A DNA stretch of 64,000 nucleotides from assembly GCA_033964015.1 (NCBI GenBank), contig CM066914.1:23364234-23428233 (forward strand), in the 5' to 3' direction. Source of the DNA: Scolanthus callimorphus. Lineage: Eukaryota > Cnidaria > Anthozoa > Actiniaria > Edwardsiidae. The position numbers and the translations under genes are program-made. Below, piece by piece: positions 46,827 to 60,200 of this stretch (the first letter of the stretch is position 1; each line of letters begins with the position of its first letter). The notes under the pieces are model-generated. The model was not told the origin of the DNA. It saw only the letters and a program-made list of their open reading frames with translations, and ran no database searches.

Positions 46827-48627
46827 TTACATATTATGCACTTTATGACCGCTTAATGACTGCTTTCGAGGGAAACAGCGAGTTGTGTTTTCCCGAGAGT
46901 CTCGATGTTTTTCCTAAATTAGTAAAAGCTTATTCAAAGTATAAGAGTTAGATTTTCACTAGAAAATAGTAATCTGCTTACGGTGATATTTATCTAATTC
47001 ATCCATAGCTTGGTAAACAAAAGCTGTCCCGCCACATCGACTTTCACAGCAAAATTTTGTTGAAGCCGCAAATTTTCTATTCCGCGACGGCAAAGATGGA
47101 ACATAATGTTGAACCATACAAATTTCTGTAGACTGGCAGGGTCTGAAGAAAAGGAATAGCGACTGAATTTTTCTCTGGGTTTTCCTTTAATTTTGCATCG
47201 TGGTACTCAACATTGCCGAAACTATGTCGCTTCAGATCAGCAACTGTCAAGTTCGATGACTCGGTCTATATCTTCGTAAAAGGCTTGTAAAGTTGCCAAG
47301 GCAAACTTTGTGGACTTTTGAGTGTTTTTCAAGTCATTTTCAGTTACTAGTCGACTTTCAAATTCGCGGGTAGAAAGGCTTTTATGGTAGACCCTTTCTT
47401 TGGTCCGGCTCCATTTGACTGAGTGAGAACGAAAAGATTGAGGCTGTTCCCCTTCTAAACTAATAGCCAGCGTTGTTGGCGCGCCTCGATTCCGTGCTGC
47501 CAGGGCCCACTCTATAAACAACAAAATATCACACAAAGAAGTGATATTCCCGGCGCGGGCAATAATTTTCGAATTATTACCCGCGCGGGAAAGAAGTGAT
47601 GTTAGCTCACATCACGTGATCTAAAAAACAAAACAATCAGAGGACGCGCTCAGGGTGACTGAACACGTGCTATATAATAACATGTAATATATACTCTCAC
47701 TACCATCAGTATGGAATGTATATATACCCAGTCCAACTGTTTTAGCTTAGAGACAACGTTGACAGTATGTATGAGGATTGGCTTAAATAGTTTAAAAGTG
47801 TCATTGGGATTTTACTGTAAAAGCGTCTGTACTTTCTTTAGCATATTGCTTCTTATCCTGCGGACATAGACCTGTAATCAATGATAAAGATTGTTGCGCC
47901 TTAAGGCTTCAATCTAGTACCTACGCTAGTAGATAGATTCTCATCCGCTATGGTAGAGTACGCTGGCACTTCCTAGCTTCGCGTCTGATGAAAGTCACGG
48001 GGTCAAGTGCTCTGTCAGGTCGACTTACAGAGGAACCTTGTCTCATCTGTTCAAATCGTTGAAAATTTTCCTTTCCTTTTCTCAGTTGACAAGGATATCA
48101 TGTCCGATATTCCAACTGAGTGATTTCATTCAAAACTCTCAAATTCCCTCGAGCAGGTTGAATCAGCGAAACTCTTGTAGCTGTCGTGATATGAGCCTGA
48201 TTGACCGGTAGTAGTTGGTTGAAAATGAAAGCTTGTTGGGATTGGTCCATATTCCCATATTCCCCACGTGATTCTCATCCAGAACGTTTCACCCCGTGAC
48301 TTTCATCAGACGCGGAGGTAGGAAGTGACAACGAACTCTACCGTAGCGGATGAAAATCAAGCTACTCTGCACAGGGTACCCGACTAACCTTGCTTAGGCC
48401 ATGAAAGCGTGACACGATGATCAGACGCGGAGGTAGGAAACGCTTACGGACTCTATCTTATCGGTCATGCTAGTTCGCCAGAGATTGTGACTGAATTTAA
48501 ATGTTGACTATTTATACTAGTTCTAAAAAATCAAATTGTTTCTTAACATTATTTTCATACACGATCAAGTAGTCATGAACTCGTTTAGCGTTTTTACCAT
48601 GTCCTTTTTCATTACTGTTTTACGGCA
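46827..48627. other. Convergent intergenic region
   Basis: Between the receptor and sulfatase 3' ends. Two related segments contain 'cttcctac..cgcgtctgatgaaagtcacgg' and its complement (about 47970-48002, 48294-48330), an inverted pair. No coding exon recognised. Confidence 0.45.
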
Positions 48628-48960
48628 TTAAAGCAACACCATAAATACTGTAAATTCTAATAGGATCAACATAACATGTGACGATACCATTAATTTCCCA
48701 GTACCCCTTCGCGGGGACGGTATGCATTCGGGTCTGCCTTGAGTTCTCCACGGACGCCACGTACCATATCTCTTGGCGAGAATTTTTGCATTTGGGTCTG
48801 CCTCTTGATTTAGTGGTGTATTTACTTTGTAGGACTTTATTCGTTGCTTCAGGAAATTTATAATAGCAGGATGAGTATCCTTCACATCATGTCGCTCTTC
48901 TGGGTCAGCAGTTATGTTATAAAGAGCAAGCTCAATAAACGGTTGTCGGTCATTAATAAG
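48628..48960 (-). CDS. Sulfatase last exon
   Basis: [25 protein letters not shown] matches the C-terminal subdomain (NITADP). A short internal duplication of 'ggcagaccc.aatgca' (Q-E-ADPNA, then the same bases in another frame) precedes an unusual hydrophobic tail. A frame shift near 48765 would give [14 protein letters not shown] instead, so the true C-terminus is uncertain. Confidence 0.75.
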   Translation of the reverse strand, partial: LINDRQPFIELALYNITADPEERHDVKDTHPAIINFLKQRIKSYKVNTPLNQEADPNAKILAKRYGTWRPWRTQGRPECIPSPRRGTGKLMVSSHVMLILLEFTVFMVLL

Positions 48961-51900
48961 CTATGGAAATAATGAGAGAAAGATATAAATTAGAATTCCG
49001 CAATAAAAGCGATTTTTAATGCTTTTAACATACTGTGGTGTCAGTCATCGAAAAAAGTCAGTCAATCAATCGACATAGATTGATGGTCATTCGCTAGCCA
49101 GCGAGTAAGCCATTTAACCAATTTCAGTCAGTCGGATAGACAGGCAGATAGAAGTACGAAGTTATTCAGCCAGGAAGACTTCCTCAGCTTGACTCGGGTG
49201 TAATGCTTTCCCATTTCAGATCACATGGAGGAAAGATTGTTCAAATGAATGGCACGTGATCTGAAATGGGAAAACATTACACGCAAGCTGAGAAGATCAA
49301 TCGACATCCAGATAGGAAGACAGACCGCGTCAATGTTATGATAATAATGTTCGTTTATTATCCTTGTTGCAGGTAAGCCTCAATTACAAGGGTACATATA
49401 GCTATAATGACAATAAATTACTGATAACGATATATTACAAAACTGTTCAGTCTGTCGGTACGCGCAAGTATCTTATGAGTGCTGGTGCTGTCAGAGCGTA
49501 GGCTAGAACCATGTCGGTGGCAACAGGTATTGGCTTATGGGCCAGGGTTTTGCATGCCTTCCGCCTTCGCTGACCCAGCGAATCAAGAGAAATCGCAAGT
49601 AGCGCCTAAGTGTGGGTGTATCAGAGCAAGACAATTGCCAAGAGCCCTTTTTGTACAAATCTACTTTGTCATCTAGACAAAGCCGCTCATACAGGCGAAG
49701 CATATCCTATTGTCGGTCTTATGATCGCGCAGTAAACTCTGATAACATGGCATCACAGTGGAAATTCCAAGTGGGGTCTTCAAAAATATGTGTGCTAGGT
49801 TCCCCTATGTATCGTCGTGCAGAGGTTGTTATAGTACGACAGAACTGTTTTGACATTATTGCGATTTTACGTTATCACCTTCGCATGTCGTATTGTCGAA
49901 AGTTCAATCAAATAAGAACGGAGAGATCGAGGTCCCGCGAATCGAGGGATTAAAGTGATTTGTAACACCCTTAGGAAATCTGGTCTAGCGTCAAATATAG
50001 CTAATTGTAGAAGAGTTCTATAATAGGAAAACCACTCGTTGATTCCACTGGGAATTGCTTGGGAACCACAGTGTGATTCAACGGCTAGTATGGGATTCTA
50101 TCGGATTATTTCAAGCTTCAGAATGTTAGATTCCTCTAAGAAAGGAACACTTAAAAGGTGATATCGCTTTTGTGAGTGCTGTTTTCGGTGGAATCTACCG
50201 AATGAAGCTTTGAATTATCTTGGATCGTATGATATCCCGTCCTCACATTCGACACAAAAGAGATATCACACGATTCTAACTGTACAAGCGCGCGCTCCGC
50301 AACAGATGGAGTTATCACCTTATCGAAATCAGGTACAGGTGCGCCGTCCTCAGGACGCCCATACCAATCCGAGTTGGGTGTCCTCATCAGCAGCTTCATG
50401 TGCCCCTGTCTTATTGCCGCCCCGTTGTAAGTGCCGAACCCATATGATGTCTCCTGCTCATGCTCGGCTGTCTGCGGCATGTCAATGTTTAGAAGGATCT
50501 CATTCCTTGTGGAGGGAGTGCCTGATTTCAGGGTTTCCCAGATGCTTACTCCGTCAATAGACGCCGTAACGTTTGAACCTTTGAACGAAGGATAATAGGC
50601 GTTTTCATGATCCCAACACCGGAGCTGCAGATCAACATTCTGTCATCGAAACCAAAATGTGTTTTCGGATATTCTGACATAATTTTATGACTTACCGGCC
50701 ATATGCAGCAACGTAGGGAACCAGTCTGTCACATGGATAAGGTCTTTTGATGTGGTCCCTTGGGTCTGAAGCATATTGCCACGAGCGAAAGCCACACCCT
50801 TCACTCCTCCCTCCCACAGGGAAGATTTGATACCCCGGAGAGGGTAATTCGATGCCCCACCCCACCCCGGCATTCCACCATTGTCAGCCAAGAAGATCAA
50901 TAGTGTGTCGTCCCATATGCTGAAATAACAATTTTGAAGACAAAATAAGAAGCAAAAGTTTGAAATGCACGTAGAGCGTACATTAGCAGCCTAACTACAG
51001 TGGAATTGTGCCACCCGTAAATACCTGCGCATGAACGAAGGTCAGGGTACAAACAAAGGATAGGGTAGCAAAATCCGCTGTAAATGTGCATTGCATAGTA
51101 CCCTGACCTGCGCGCATGGCACGAAGTTGTTAAAACTATTCTCGGAGGTCCAACTATTCTCGGATGTCCAGTGGCGTCCTCTTGAGCGCGCTATGAGCTG
51201 GTAGTCCACCATGTACTCTTGACAGCCATTCGTGCGTGGACAGAAAAACTCCTTACTACTAGTCTAAATACGCCTTCAACTTCCTACCCCTTGTCCTTCA
51301 GAGCTTGCTCAACCTGGCCTATGTTAGCGTCGAGTTGCTCCACCATGGCCGCGTAGTGACGTCTACTTGGGTCCGCAATGTGTTTATATTTGTCGATGTA
51401 CTGCTGGCTCGCTTGCAATGGAGTGTGAACAGCAGAGTAGGCCACGTACAAGAACAGGGATTCGTTCCCATTGTGGGCGTTTATAATGTCTATGGATCTC
51501 TGTAGACAGAAACAAAAAATTGCAGCCTCCAAAAATTGAAGAGTCGGCAAGAACAACACTTGTGTGTCCACATTGCCTGAAATCTTTAGCTCACATACGG
51601 TCATGGCAAGATATCGGTGGACAGACTTCTGAGCAGTGTAGTATATTCAAATATCGTAAATGTCAATGAGCCTTGTATTAATTTTGTGTTCTTCATCGTG
51701 CGTTTAAATGATTCGTCATTTCCCCTGCGTTTCATTTCCTTTGGATGAGACAATAAACCGAGGTTTGCATATGACATATACACCTTTTTCAATAAATTTT
51801 GCTCGTGAAACCATGTATCATGAACCGTGCTTCGAATGATTCGCAATGGGAATTTTTCCCCCAAAGTGCAGCAGTTGATGTCAAAATGCTACATTTGAGC

Positions 51901-54563
51901 AGTTCACACGCATCACTGAGTGCTCTTTTTGTAGTTTGGTTCGTCAAAGTCGAATAAAGGCGACTATGAGACATGGTATCACGGTGGTATCATGGTATCA
52001 CGAAGCAACGTTACTTCAAATAGGTGAATAACTGATTGTGAATATCTTGTCGTGAGGCCAGAAACCCTTCATAGTTCGACTCCATATAGTCTCGCAGGTT
52101 GCCTTATCTCTAAGACGATCAATCTTGCCATTAGTTGATAATTACATATATAATTAATAACCGTCTGCATGCTCAAGGAGTTCCAGAACTTGATCACAAA
52201 CAGCAATAGCCCTGCAATTCCAAAGCCAAAAACGTCTGAAAACGACGCTGGAATCTTAAGCTCAAGCTTCTTCCTTACCTGAGTGTATATCTCCGTGGAA
52301 TATTGTCCAGCCTTTGTCGTATCGGGTGTCGAGTTATTGTATAAGGCGTTGATGTCCATTCGCGTATGCTGCCAGTGGTCTTCAAGAGCCGGGTAGTAGC
52401 CAAAGAACGAATCAAATCCCCTGGAAAGCGGCGTGTGTTCACATTTGTAGAATCCCAAGTGCCACTTGCCCACCAGATGGGTGCGGTATCCTTAAACAAA
52501 GAGTGAGCCTCACGTTTTTTTTTTTAATTTAAACATATTTTTTCACTATTACATACGACCATACATGTTACATAAAAATAATTCACTGTCTAATCTACTA
52601 ACAACACTACAGAGATTTTGAACACTCTTACATACCGAAAATTAACGTACAGCACATACAAAACAATACAAAAAAATAGTGGAACCACTTGTTGTTTTTT
52701 TTGGCTCTCCATTTTTATTTTATAGCTTATATATATTTTTTCGTTTTATTTTTATTTTATTTTCCTATAGGAATCGAGAAAATATTTTGTGGTGGTGGTG
52801 CCTACAGGTATATGGCGATAGCAATGGTGGTGCTCGATGGTTGTGTACTACTATGACAGTGGCATGAAGGTGGTGGTGTCTACATGTATATGGCGAGGGC
52901 GATGGTGGTGCTTGGTGGTTTTGGACTACTATGACAGTGGCATGATAGTATTGGTGCCTACAATTATATATATGGCTATGGCGATGGTGGTGCGTGATGG
53001 TTTTGGACTACTACGACAGTGGCATGATGGTGGTGGTGCCGACAGGTATATGGCGACGGCAATGGTTGTGCGTTAGGGTTTTGGACTACTACGACAGTGG
53101 TATGATGGTTTTGGTTCCGACGGCGATGGTGGTGCGTGATGGCTTTGGACTACTATGTCATTGGCATGATGGTGTTCTGGTGCCGGCAGTTATATGGTGA
53201 TAGCAATGGTGGTGCTCGATGGTTTTGGACTACTATGACAGCGGCATGATAGTGGTGGTGTCGACAGGTATATGGCGGCGGCGATGGTATTGCGTGATGG
53301 CTTTGGACTACTATGACAGCGGCACGATAGAAGTGGTGCTGTCTTTGTTGGAAATGACTGTTGTTGTTGTAAGTAGTAACCAGAAAGCGTGAAGGTCTAA
53401 CTATTTGCATATGTTTACAGCAAAAGCAGCACCTTCCCCTGAGATATTAGTAAAGACCAGAAATGTTTATCCGGCCATGAGTTGAACCGCCTTTAATCTC
53501 CCGCATAGCAGAGCGGCGCTTTACTATGCAAAACCGGGCAGCATTGGTTGATATGGCAATGATTTGGGGATAATAAAGATAGAAAATGTATATTGTATTT
53601 GTTTGCATGATTAAGATGCGCTTACCTAACTTTTTAAGACGTTCAGGAAGTATTTTGAGGCCAAGAGGCAGCCCCCAGGGCTCGTCAACTATGAGGGCGA
53701 AATGCTGCATCCCTGGTAAAAACACAGCAGAGAGATATACAATGTATACTTAGTGCACTGACGCCCACTTTCAATTGACAAACACACTCTGGCATCAATG
53801 TAGCCAGCCTTTCACTTCAACAGCCATATAATTATTAGACGTATCGTAAATGTGGATGGATCGGTTTCTTGCCATTGCGTAAAGTACGTTTAGGAAGACC
53901 ACATTTTTATTCTTCTTTCAACAGCTTGTCAATCTTCAGGTATTGCTACAATCAGGTGGAAAAGTAGTTGGCGGACTTGCCCTTTCCGATCCCTTCCCTG
54001 CCACCCTTGATGTTGGCCGGAAAAGAGGCCTCTAGTCCAGCTCTAGTAGGAATATTGAAAGGGCGAAGGAGGAGGTAAGACGAAGCAAGTTCGCCCACGC
54101 TTTACATTTGATTGTATGGCTGGGATGTATGGGTTATTTTACAACGAACACACTGAGCCCTAGCTCTGTATGCCCGACCATTGGGCAAAGGAGAAGGGAA
54201 AATGAGGCAAGTGCGCCAACGTTTTGCACTTAAACCTTGCTAGTATCATATTGATTACCTGTCCTGATTGGGTACCTCCGGTAAGAAGAGCAGACCGCGA
54301 CGGGGTGCACATGGGCTGAGTGTAATAATTCTCAAGTTTGATGCCCTCGCCCGCCAGCCTGTCGATATTAGGAGTGTTGATTGTGCTGCCATGGTAACTG
54401 ACATCATTCCAGCCTAGGTCGTCAATCAACAGCAGTAAGACGTGGGTGGTTTTGTGCCATCTCTGCGATGACATGACGCGTGACGAGATTTACCCTGCAG
54501 TGATGACACTGCGCAAGCTAGGATGCATATCACGAAGACAAATATGCGTCGAACTGTGGCCAT
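48628..54563 (-). CDS. Arylsulfatase (ARSB/ARSI/ARSJ-like), seven exons, two one-base losses in exon 1
   Basis: A secreted or lysosomal sulfatase that would hydrolyse sulfate esters, probably on glycosaminoglycans. Exons: 54259-54563, 53626-53712, 52279-52490, 51288-51499, 50696-50919, 50319-50578, 48628-48960; phases agree at every junction. Catalytic elements are all present: 'LLIDDLGW' (metal Asp pair), '[11 protein letters not shown]' (formylglycine Cys), 'GKWHLG' (Lys and His), 'VHTPLQ' (His), 'LADNGG' (metal Asp/Asn), 'SSLWEGG' and 'GHMKLL' (Lys). The start at 54563 gives a signal peptide [20 protein letters not shown]. One base is missing between it and the catalytic domain (about 54470-54485). 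A second is missing at about 54276, where TG-R-YPIRTG is broken into GGTQSGQ. With both, the gene is 545 codons, close to human ARSB (533 residues). The best-fitting family is the ARSB/I/J group. Confidence 0.9.
49180..49297. repeat. 'GGGAAAACATTAC' inverted-repeat element in sulfatase intron
   Basis: 118-bp palindromic copy of the family at 30941-31120; ends 'ttcctcagctt' and 'aagctgagaag', with 'cccatttcagatcac' inverted inside. Confidence 0.75.
50319..50578 (-). CDS. Sulfatase exon 6
   Basis: [20 protein letters not shown] ... ILLNID ... [15 protein letters not shown]. The acceptor 'ttcgttcaaag' is not strong but is the only one that keeps the frame. Phase 1 in, 0 out (GATAAG|GTGATA). Confidence 0.8.
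50696..50919 (-). CDS. Sulfatase exon 5: DNGG and WEGG motifs
   Basis: [15 protein letters not shown] ... [20 protein letters not shown] ... [15 protein letters not shown]. Carries the metal-binding Asp/Asn and an active-site Lys. Phase 2 in, 1 out. Confidence 0.9.
51288..51499 (-). CDS. Sulfatase exon 4: HTPLQ motif
   Basis: [19 protein letters not shown] ... [12 protein letters not shown] ... [16 protein letters not shown]. Phase 0 in, 2 out; the donor AAGGG|GTAGGA is slightly weak but gives KDKG-IWDD with the next exon. Confidence 0.88.
52279..52490 (-). CDS. Sulfatase exon 3: GKWHLG motif
   Basis: Begins [12 protein letters not shown] and continues '[17 protein letters not shown]'. Contains the catalytic Lys and His. 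Phase 1 in, 0 out. Confidence 0.9.
52790..53345. repeat. 78-82-bp minisatellite, 7 copies, in sulfatase intron 2
   Basis: 'actactatgacagtggcatga' or variants recur near 52847, 52925, 53007, 53085, 53149, 53229 and 53307, separated by GGTGGTG-rich sequence. Open frames across it are by-products. Confidence 0.88.
53626..53712 (-). CDS. Sulfatase exon 2
   Basis: 29 codons, phase 1-1: [16 protein letters not shown] ... LPERLKKLG, matching the conserved segment between the formylglycine site and the GKWHLG motif. Confidence 0.88.
54259..54563 (-). CDS. Sulfatase exon 1: signal peptide and formylglycine site
   Basis: Carries the signal peptide, the DD metal motif and CTPSR (Cys codon at 54307-54309). 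Two apparent single-base losses. Donor G|GTAATC, phase 1 after correction, and fits exon 2 exactly (YPIRT-G-MQHF). Confidence 0.85.
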
Positions 54564-54740
54564 AGTCTAAAAAATCAACGGAATTTTCAGGCAAGTCAGA
54601 CGATTTCGTCACAACAGACACATAACAAGAAATCGCCGAATGTCCCTATTAGGAAATCTCCGATACCTTATTTGGAAGTTTCTTCATATATTAATAAAAT
54701 CAATAATTATTTGTCAAAAACTGATTTTCTCGTTTGACCA

Positions 54741-55045
54741 AGTTCTAGTCCGTCAGAATTCAATAGAACCACCCAGTTTTGTATCATCTTGGATGACCCA
54801 AAAATGGGTCTCCAAAGGGGTGTGCCAGCGATTTTTGAAATTTTCCTTTGCTCCAATTTTATGACGATTTTTCTTTCAGTTCGGTGTCTGTTCGAGCTTT
54901 TTTCGCTTACTATCTAACAAAAAGCAATAAAACCCTAAATATCGAACATACAAAAAGTCGCTGGCCCACTGTTTGAGTCCACCTTAGTATCAATAATTCT
55001 GATACAAAACTTGGTGGTTCTATTGAATTCTGACGGACTAGAACT
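54741..55045. repeat. 305-bp inverted-repeat element
   Basis: Arms 54741-54790 and 55001-55045 are inverted copies ('agttctagtccgtcagaatt', 'caatagaaccacc'). The right end runs into a 'ctagaa' tandem at 55041-55073. Confidence 0.8.
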
Positions 55046-57063
55046 AGAACTAGAACTAGACTAGAACTAGAACTCCCATACCTTAAAGAGCACAATGAGA
55101 ACAATGAAAATATTATGATACTATTTTCATTTGTCGATTAGTGCGTGTATAAGGTATGAATTAATTAACTTTATTATCAGTTCGGTTCGCTACTCGAGCG
55201 CAAGGGTCGTTTCTCACACCCCGTGCATTTCAGTGTAAGACTTGAACGCTTTTTCTTTTCAGCATAAGGGTACAGGCATGATTAGCTTGTAGTATCATTT
55301 CTAGGCCTTCATCATTTAGAAGTTTTGACAGGCACCTTAGTTGTCTATTTTTTACTGTAGTGTGGGAATAACTAGCACCTTTGTATTAGCTGCTAACACT
55401 CTGTCATTGCCTATGTATAGCTCATTGTGCTCAACCCTGCCTGGCGGGTTCCTTTTTCTTTCCCACCCTCACCCGGCCCTCACTTTGCATTGTCCTCACC
55501 CATAGGGGCTTGGCCAGGTCTCCTTCCATATCTTAAAGAGCACAATGAGAACATGAACAATGAAAATATTATACTATCTTAAAAACAGACGAAATGACAA
55601 CAATTTTGCCAAAGGTTCCCTTGAAGCTTTCCCCATAAGGAACCGTGTAAGCGTAAAGCGTGGCCTTGAAGTACGGGCAAGCGCTTACAACATATATGGT
55701 CTAGAAAATACTTCTCCCGACTCTACATGTTCAATATCCGTTCTAGCCAAGTGGTGACCGGTTCTGCGTTGATAGCTTCCGAGGTGGAAGATCAACAAAT
55801 AGAATCGTATAACAACGGAAGTGTCTGATTTCAAGAGCGGATATTTGATATTTGAAGTTCAGTGAACCACCTCGCCCTCAATGCGACCTTGGGGCGCATT
55901 TTCAAGGATACAACACTTAAGTTAATATTCTTGAAGTCTAAAAGAAAATGTTTAAAAGACTTAAGACTCAAACTCTAGAGAATAAGCATAGCTAATCCGA
56001 TTCCGTTGCTCACACAAACACACTGTGTGGTGCAGGTGAAATGAAGTTCGTGGCTGATGGATGCGACAATGAAATATATAATGTATTTTATTTTGGTTAT
56101 CAAATGCTATCAGGCATTTTCAAAATACAACAGCTAGTTCATCGTGCAAATCTCTCATTAATCATACAAAGGAACAATTTTGATAAGGTGAAATCTCATT
56201 TAGTTTTATGGGTTATGGAATTCGGTGTCTCACGCAAATCGGACGCATGGTCTTAAATTTCGTTGACAACAGCTACAACTCTCGAAACTTCACTCGTGCA
56301 GAGCTCATTTTATAAGGGTTGACTCACCCTTAGTTCTCACGTTTAGTCAAGTGTTTGTTCTGAGTGGACGGATGTGTTGTTAGGCAATTTGGATTCTGAT
56401 AATGATGATCTTGTTTGATCTTACACCTGCTAAGGGATTCGGCAGTTCGTGGGAACGGTAGTGCCCGTGAGTGACAGTCCGCTTTCTACAAATGTTGTTG
56501 AACATCTTGATGTGCTGAATCCAAGTCACGATTTTTATCTTATCTATCGTCCTTGAGCTAACTGATAAGCAAATATTGTAACGGTATACAATTTCCAAAG
56601 CTATTTTAAGGGGGAATTACCTACAACCGTGAGTTGCTATACGACTACATGTAGGTGTTGACGTTTGTTGAGCAAGCTTCCGGGATTACCGGCGAGCTTG
56701 TTGGACCCCCGTGCTTGCTTCCACCAGAACTGACCCAGCTTGCCCCACGGGTTACATACCTCTCCATAGAATTAAAAGCACAACTCATCGAATTTAGAAA
56801 ATGAAGCCAAAGAGAGAAAATATTTTTGTCGTCCTCTAGTTTCTTCTTCTTTATCAGATTCTTAGCTTCTTTAGTTATTTTTCGACCCTCAGTCGCCCTC
56901 TGCTAGCTAAATAGGGATCTTGTTATACGAAGAAGAAGAGCCATGAAGAGCGGCAATAATATGCCTGATTGCGCGTGACAGCCTAGTTGTTTAGTCGCCA
57001 GACTGGGTTAAACGTTTTAGGGTTAAACGTGTACCCCGTGGAACATTTAACGATATACACACA

Positions 57064-57272
57064 ACATATATTTTTAGAATCCTTAGGATGGGTAGAAACT
57101 AATTTTAGGTGTACACAGCTGGAAAAATTGTCCCACGGGATCTTTTTACCCGTAGTTTGATATCAAATTAGATTCGAGAGACCGGTGAATCTTATAGACT
57201 GTAGCATATATTTTTAGAATCCTTGGGATGGGTAGAAACTCGTTTTAGGTGTCCACAGCTGGACAAGTGTCC
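57064..57272. repeat. Direct repeat, about 70 bp twice, 139 bp apart
   Basis: 'catatatttttagaatcctt' then 'gggatgggtagaaact' and 'cacagctgga' occur at 57066-57135 and 57205-57270 with few differences. Confidence 0.85.
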
Positions 57273-60200
57273 CGTTTGGATTAATTGCCATATTTTGATT
57301 TCCTATTTTCTGTAGAATTTCTTTTAGTAGCATTTTAAGAGGACATCTAACAACTATTTTTTTTTTTTTTGCAGGGATTTGCTTTAGAGTCAAGTTTTTG
57401 ATTTTTAAACAGCATTTTTAAGTCAGCGTGGAGGCTTTTAGTGTTTTTGTTTGCAAAGAAACCGTAGGTTAAATTGTTAAAGACCAAATATTTGTTCCAC
57501 TTGAAGTATTATAAATTGATTTGAAGTGCTATAATTATCTTGCAAAAGAATCCATTCATGTGTTGTTGGGTGTCTTTCAGAATCCAACGTTTCTTTAATG
57601 ATCGGAAGCTTAGGGTTTTAATATACAAGATAAAATAACTAGCCCCGTGGCCCACACATAGCGTACAGTAATGCCCTTTACTAAATAAACTTTTATAATG
57701 CCTTTTCTCTTTTGTGTATTCTTGACTAATATAAAGTTTCGTCTCACTATACGTTTTTTCATTTTATCTAAACCACTTTTCGATATGTATACTACTAGTA
57801 AGCTGATTGAAATGGATGCTTTCTCTTTCTCGTGGTTTGACAAAGGCCTTTTTTCAAACGTCCATCTTTTTCCGCGTCGAATCTTTTTTTTTTTTCATTT
57901 GCAGCTTAGAGGACACTTAATTTGTCTAGTGAAATGAAAAGGTAAACCTATATAAACTATAGCAGAACATTAGGGAATGTAATTTTTCTTGTTTTCCTTT
58001 GGTTGTAAAATAGAGAAACCATTCGACGCGGCAAGGTCGACGTTTGCAACAGGCCGAAGGCTCGATATTTATGGAAATGGTGAAGAGAGCCTGCCTTCTA
58101 GTAAGTCACGTACCGAGCATATTGCGTGACCCGTGGGCTCCAATCGGTATTTGGATGAGGTTCGTGTAATAATAACCGGCAAGTGAAATAATAACTAGCA
58201 AGTGAAATTTAAGCAGTTGGTATAGTTTTGCTGCTTGCTCCATAAGACTAAAACCGCACCAAGTCGAAATGACGCAAATCCTGCCGATCCTTGGTATTTG
58301 TTTATGCTCTTTTTTGATGTAGTATCGCGGGTTATCCCAACAAACGCATGGATTAATACGATAACATACCGCGGTAAGTGTAACTAGCGGCATGAATAGT
58401 TACGCTGTTTCCGTAGAAGAGCGGATGCAAATAATTACATTCTGCTCACTTGATATTAGTCAACCAGGGTGCTTCCGGGTACCTGCCTTGTCTTTATCGG
58501 TTGTAGTTTTCCGATAGGAATATAATAGTGAAGCTATTGCTGAATTTCCTACAGAGCAGATCGAGGGGGCTGTAGGGCATGGCTGTGACGCTTTTTTGAG
58601 CCATTTCTTTAGTGCGGTTTTGCGGAAATTTTTATCGTAGCCTGCGTTATTGAACTGTTGTGAGACTTAAGTGTTAAGGTTCGCAATATAAGTGATAAAT
58701 ATTAAATATTAATATTAGCCGTGCTTTTTCGGAAATACATATTTACCTTCGATATTACAGTACCGTCGAGACTCTGCGGTTTTACTGTAATATCTCGTGA
58801 ATGAATGGCTCCTTTTTATGAATCGAAAGAACAGCCGTTTCTTCTTGTCGATGACATCGTTCACGGTATTTAGGGGATTGACGATTCGTTATTACGGTCT
58901 TTGCGTATTTCGTGCAGTTTTGTGGTATCAAACAACCCTTACGCCCCTTCCATAGGGAATTTTTTAACTGAATTCTCCATGTTAGAAGAATGGGAAGTGT
59001 TTGAATTTCCCATGGCCCATGCGAATTCCGAACACTTTCCACGCGTGTGCCTTGGGAAATTCAGCTTTTGCCATGGATGGGTTTCTGCAGAAATTCCGTG
59101 CTTAACCAGGCCAAGGAACACTTTTCACGTTGTGAAATGACAGCAACTCTATTAATGTCCCCATATTTTGATCGTTAAAAAGGATAAAGATATTTTGTTG
59201 CAAAAAATTAAGTCGATACAAATGCCCGATTCGATAGAATATTGAAATCTTGATGTAAGAGACTTTTGCCACAACGCGTCACGCTTTAAAGAACCCACCT
59301 TTTCTTTATCATTCATTGCAAAGTATTGCATAACTGCGAAATATAATGCCAAGAGCGTGCCAATCAATTAAGATGTAGAAATGTCAAGCAAGTGGATCGG
59401 TTTGTGCCGGACGAAATGCTGTATGTCAGGCGCGTATGCGAGATTTTTCAAGGTTGCAAGCACAGCCAAGAGTATATGCAGCGATTTTGCAAATCTACAC
59501 TGGCCAAGCGCATGAATGCACTGTACAGGCCTATAAGCTGCGTAAGCCTGGATTAGAAGATCGGAAACTAACTCATGCTAAGCGAAGCGCCGCTCGTCTA
59601 AGTCTGCTGAGGACACACCTTATGATAATGGTGGTCATGTAAAGGAGCTGGCGACTGAACAGGTCGACCTTGCAGGATTTCCGGAACGTGTATTCCGCCA
59701 CTTTTAAATCACGCAATCTATTTAATGTAAAACTTCCTCGTTGTTAAGGATGGTTATCTAGGTGTTGTCATTGTATTTTATTTACGTATTTTATTTATGT
59801 CAGTGTACTATTCCAGAATAAATAGATTTTGCGGTCATAAAACTTTATCCATTCATGCCTGTTATTCAATAACCATTCATAAGTTTTCACGGAGGTTTGC
59901 AAGCAAAAAAAAATGATGAAGCATCAGGAAAATGCTTCGGGATCGGAAAGTCTGGAAGGTGTGTTAATGAATGCATTAGTTCATTGGAATATTCTCCACG
60001 ATGTATCGTGGGTTGTCAACGGAAAAGTGTGGATTGAATTACCAACTGATGCCCTGGATATAAGTATGACCAGCTTTTTTGTGCTATCAGAAGTTCCAAG
60101 GAGTTTTTTTGCGCACTGTTTTCCACGATATTACACCCTATAAGAATTTTCAAGGAAAATGAAGATTTTTATGTTGGTAAGTATTGCCGTAGCTTATTTC

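Noticed and set aside
52679..53410. Repeat frames in both strands of sulfatase intron 2
   Set aside because: By-products of the 80-bp minisatellite; the flanking exons splice in phase across it.
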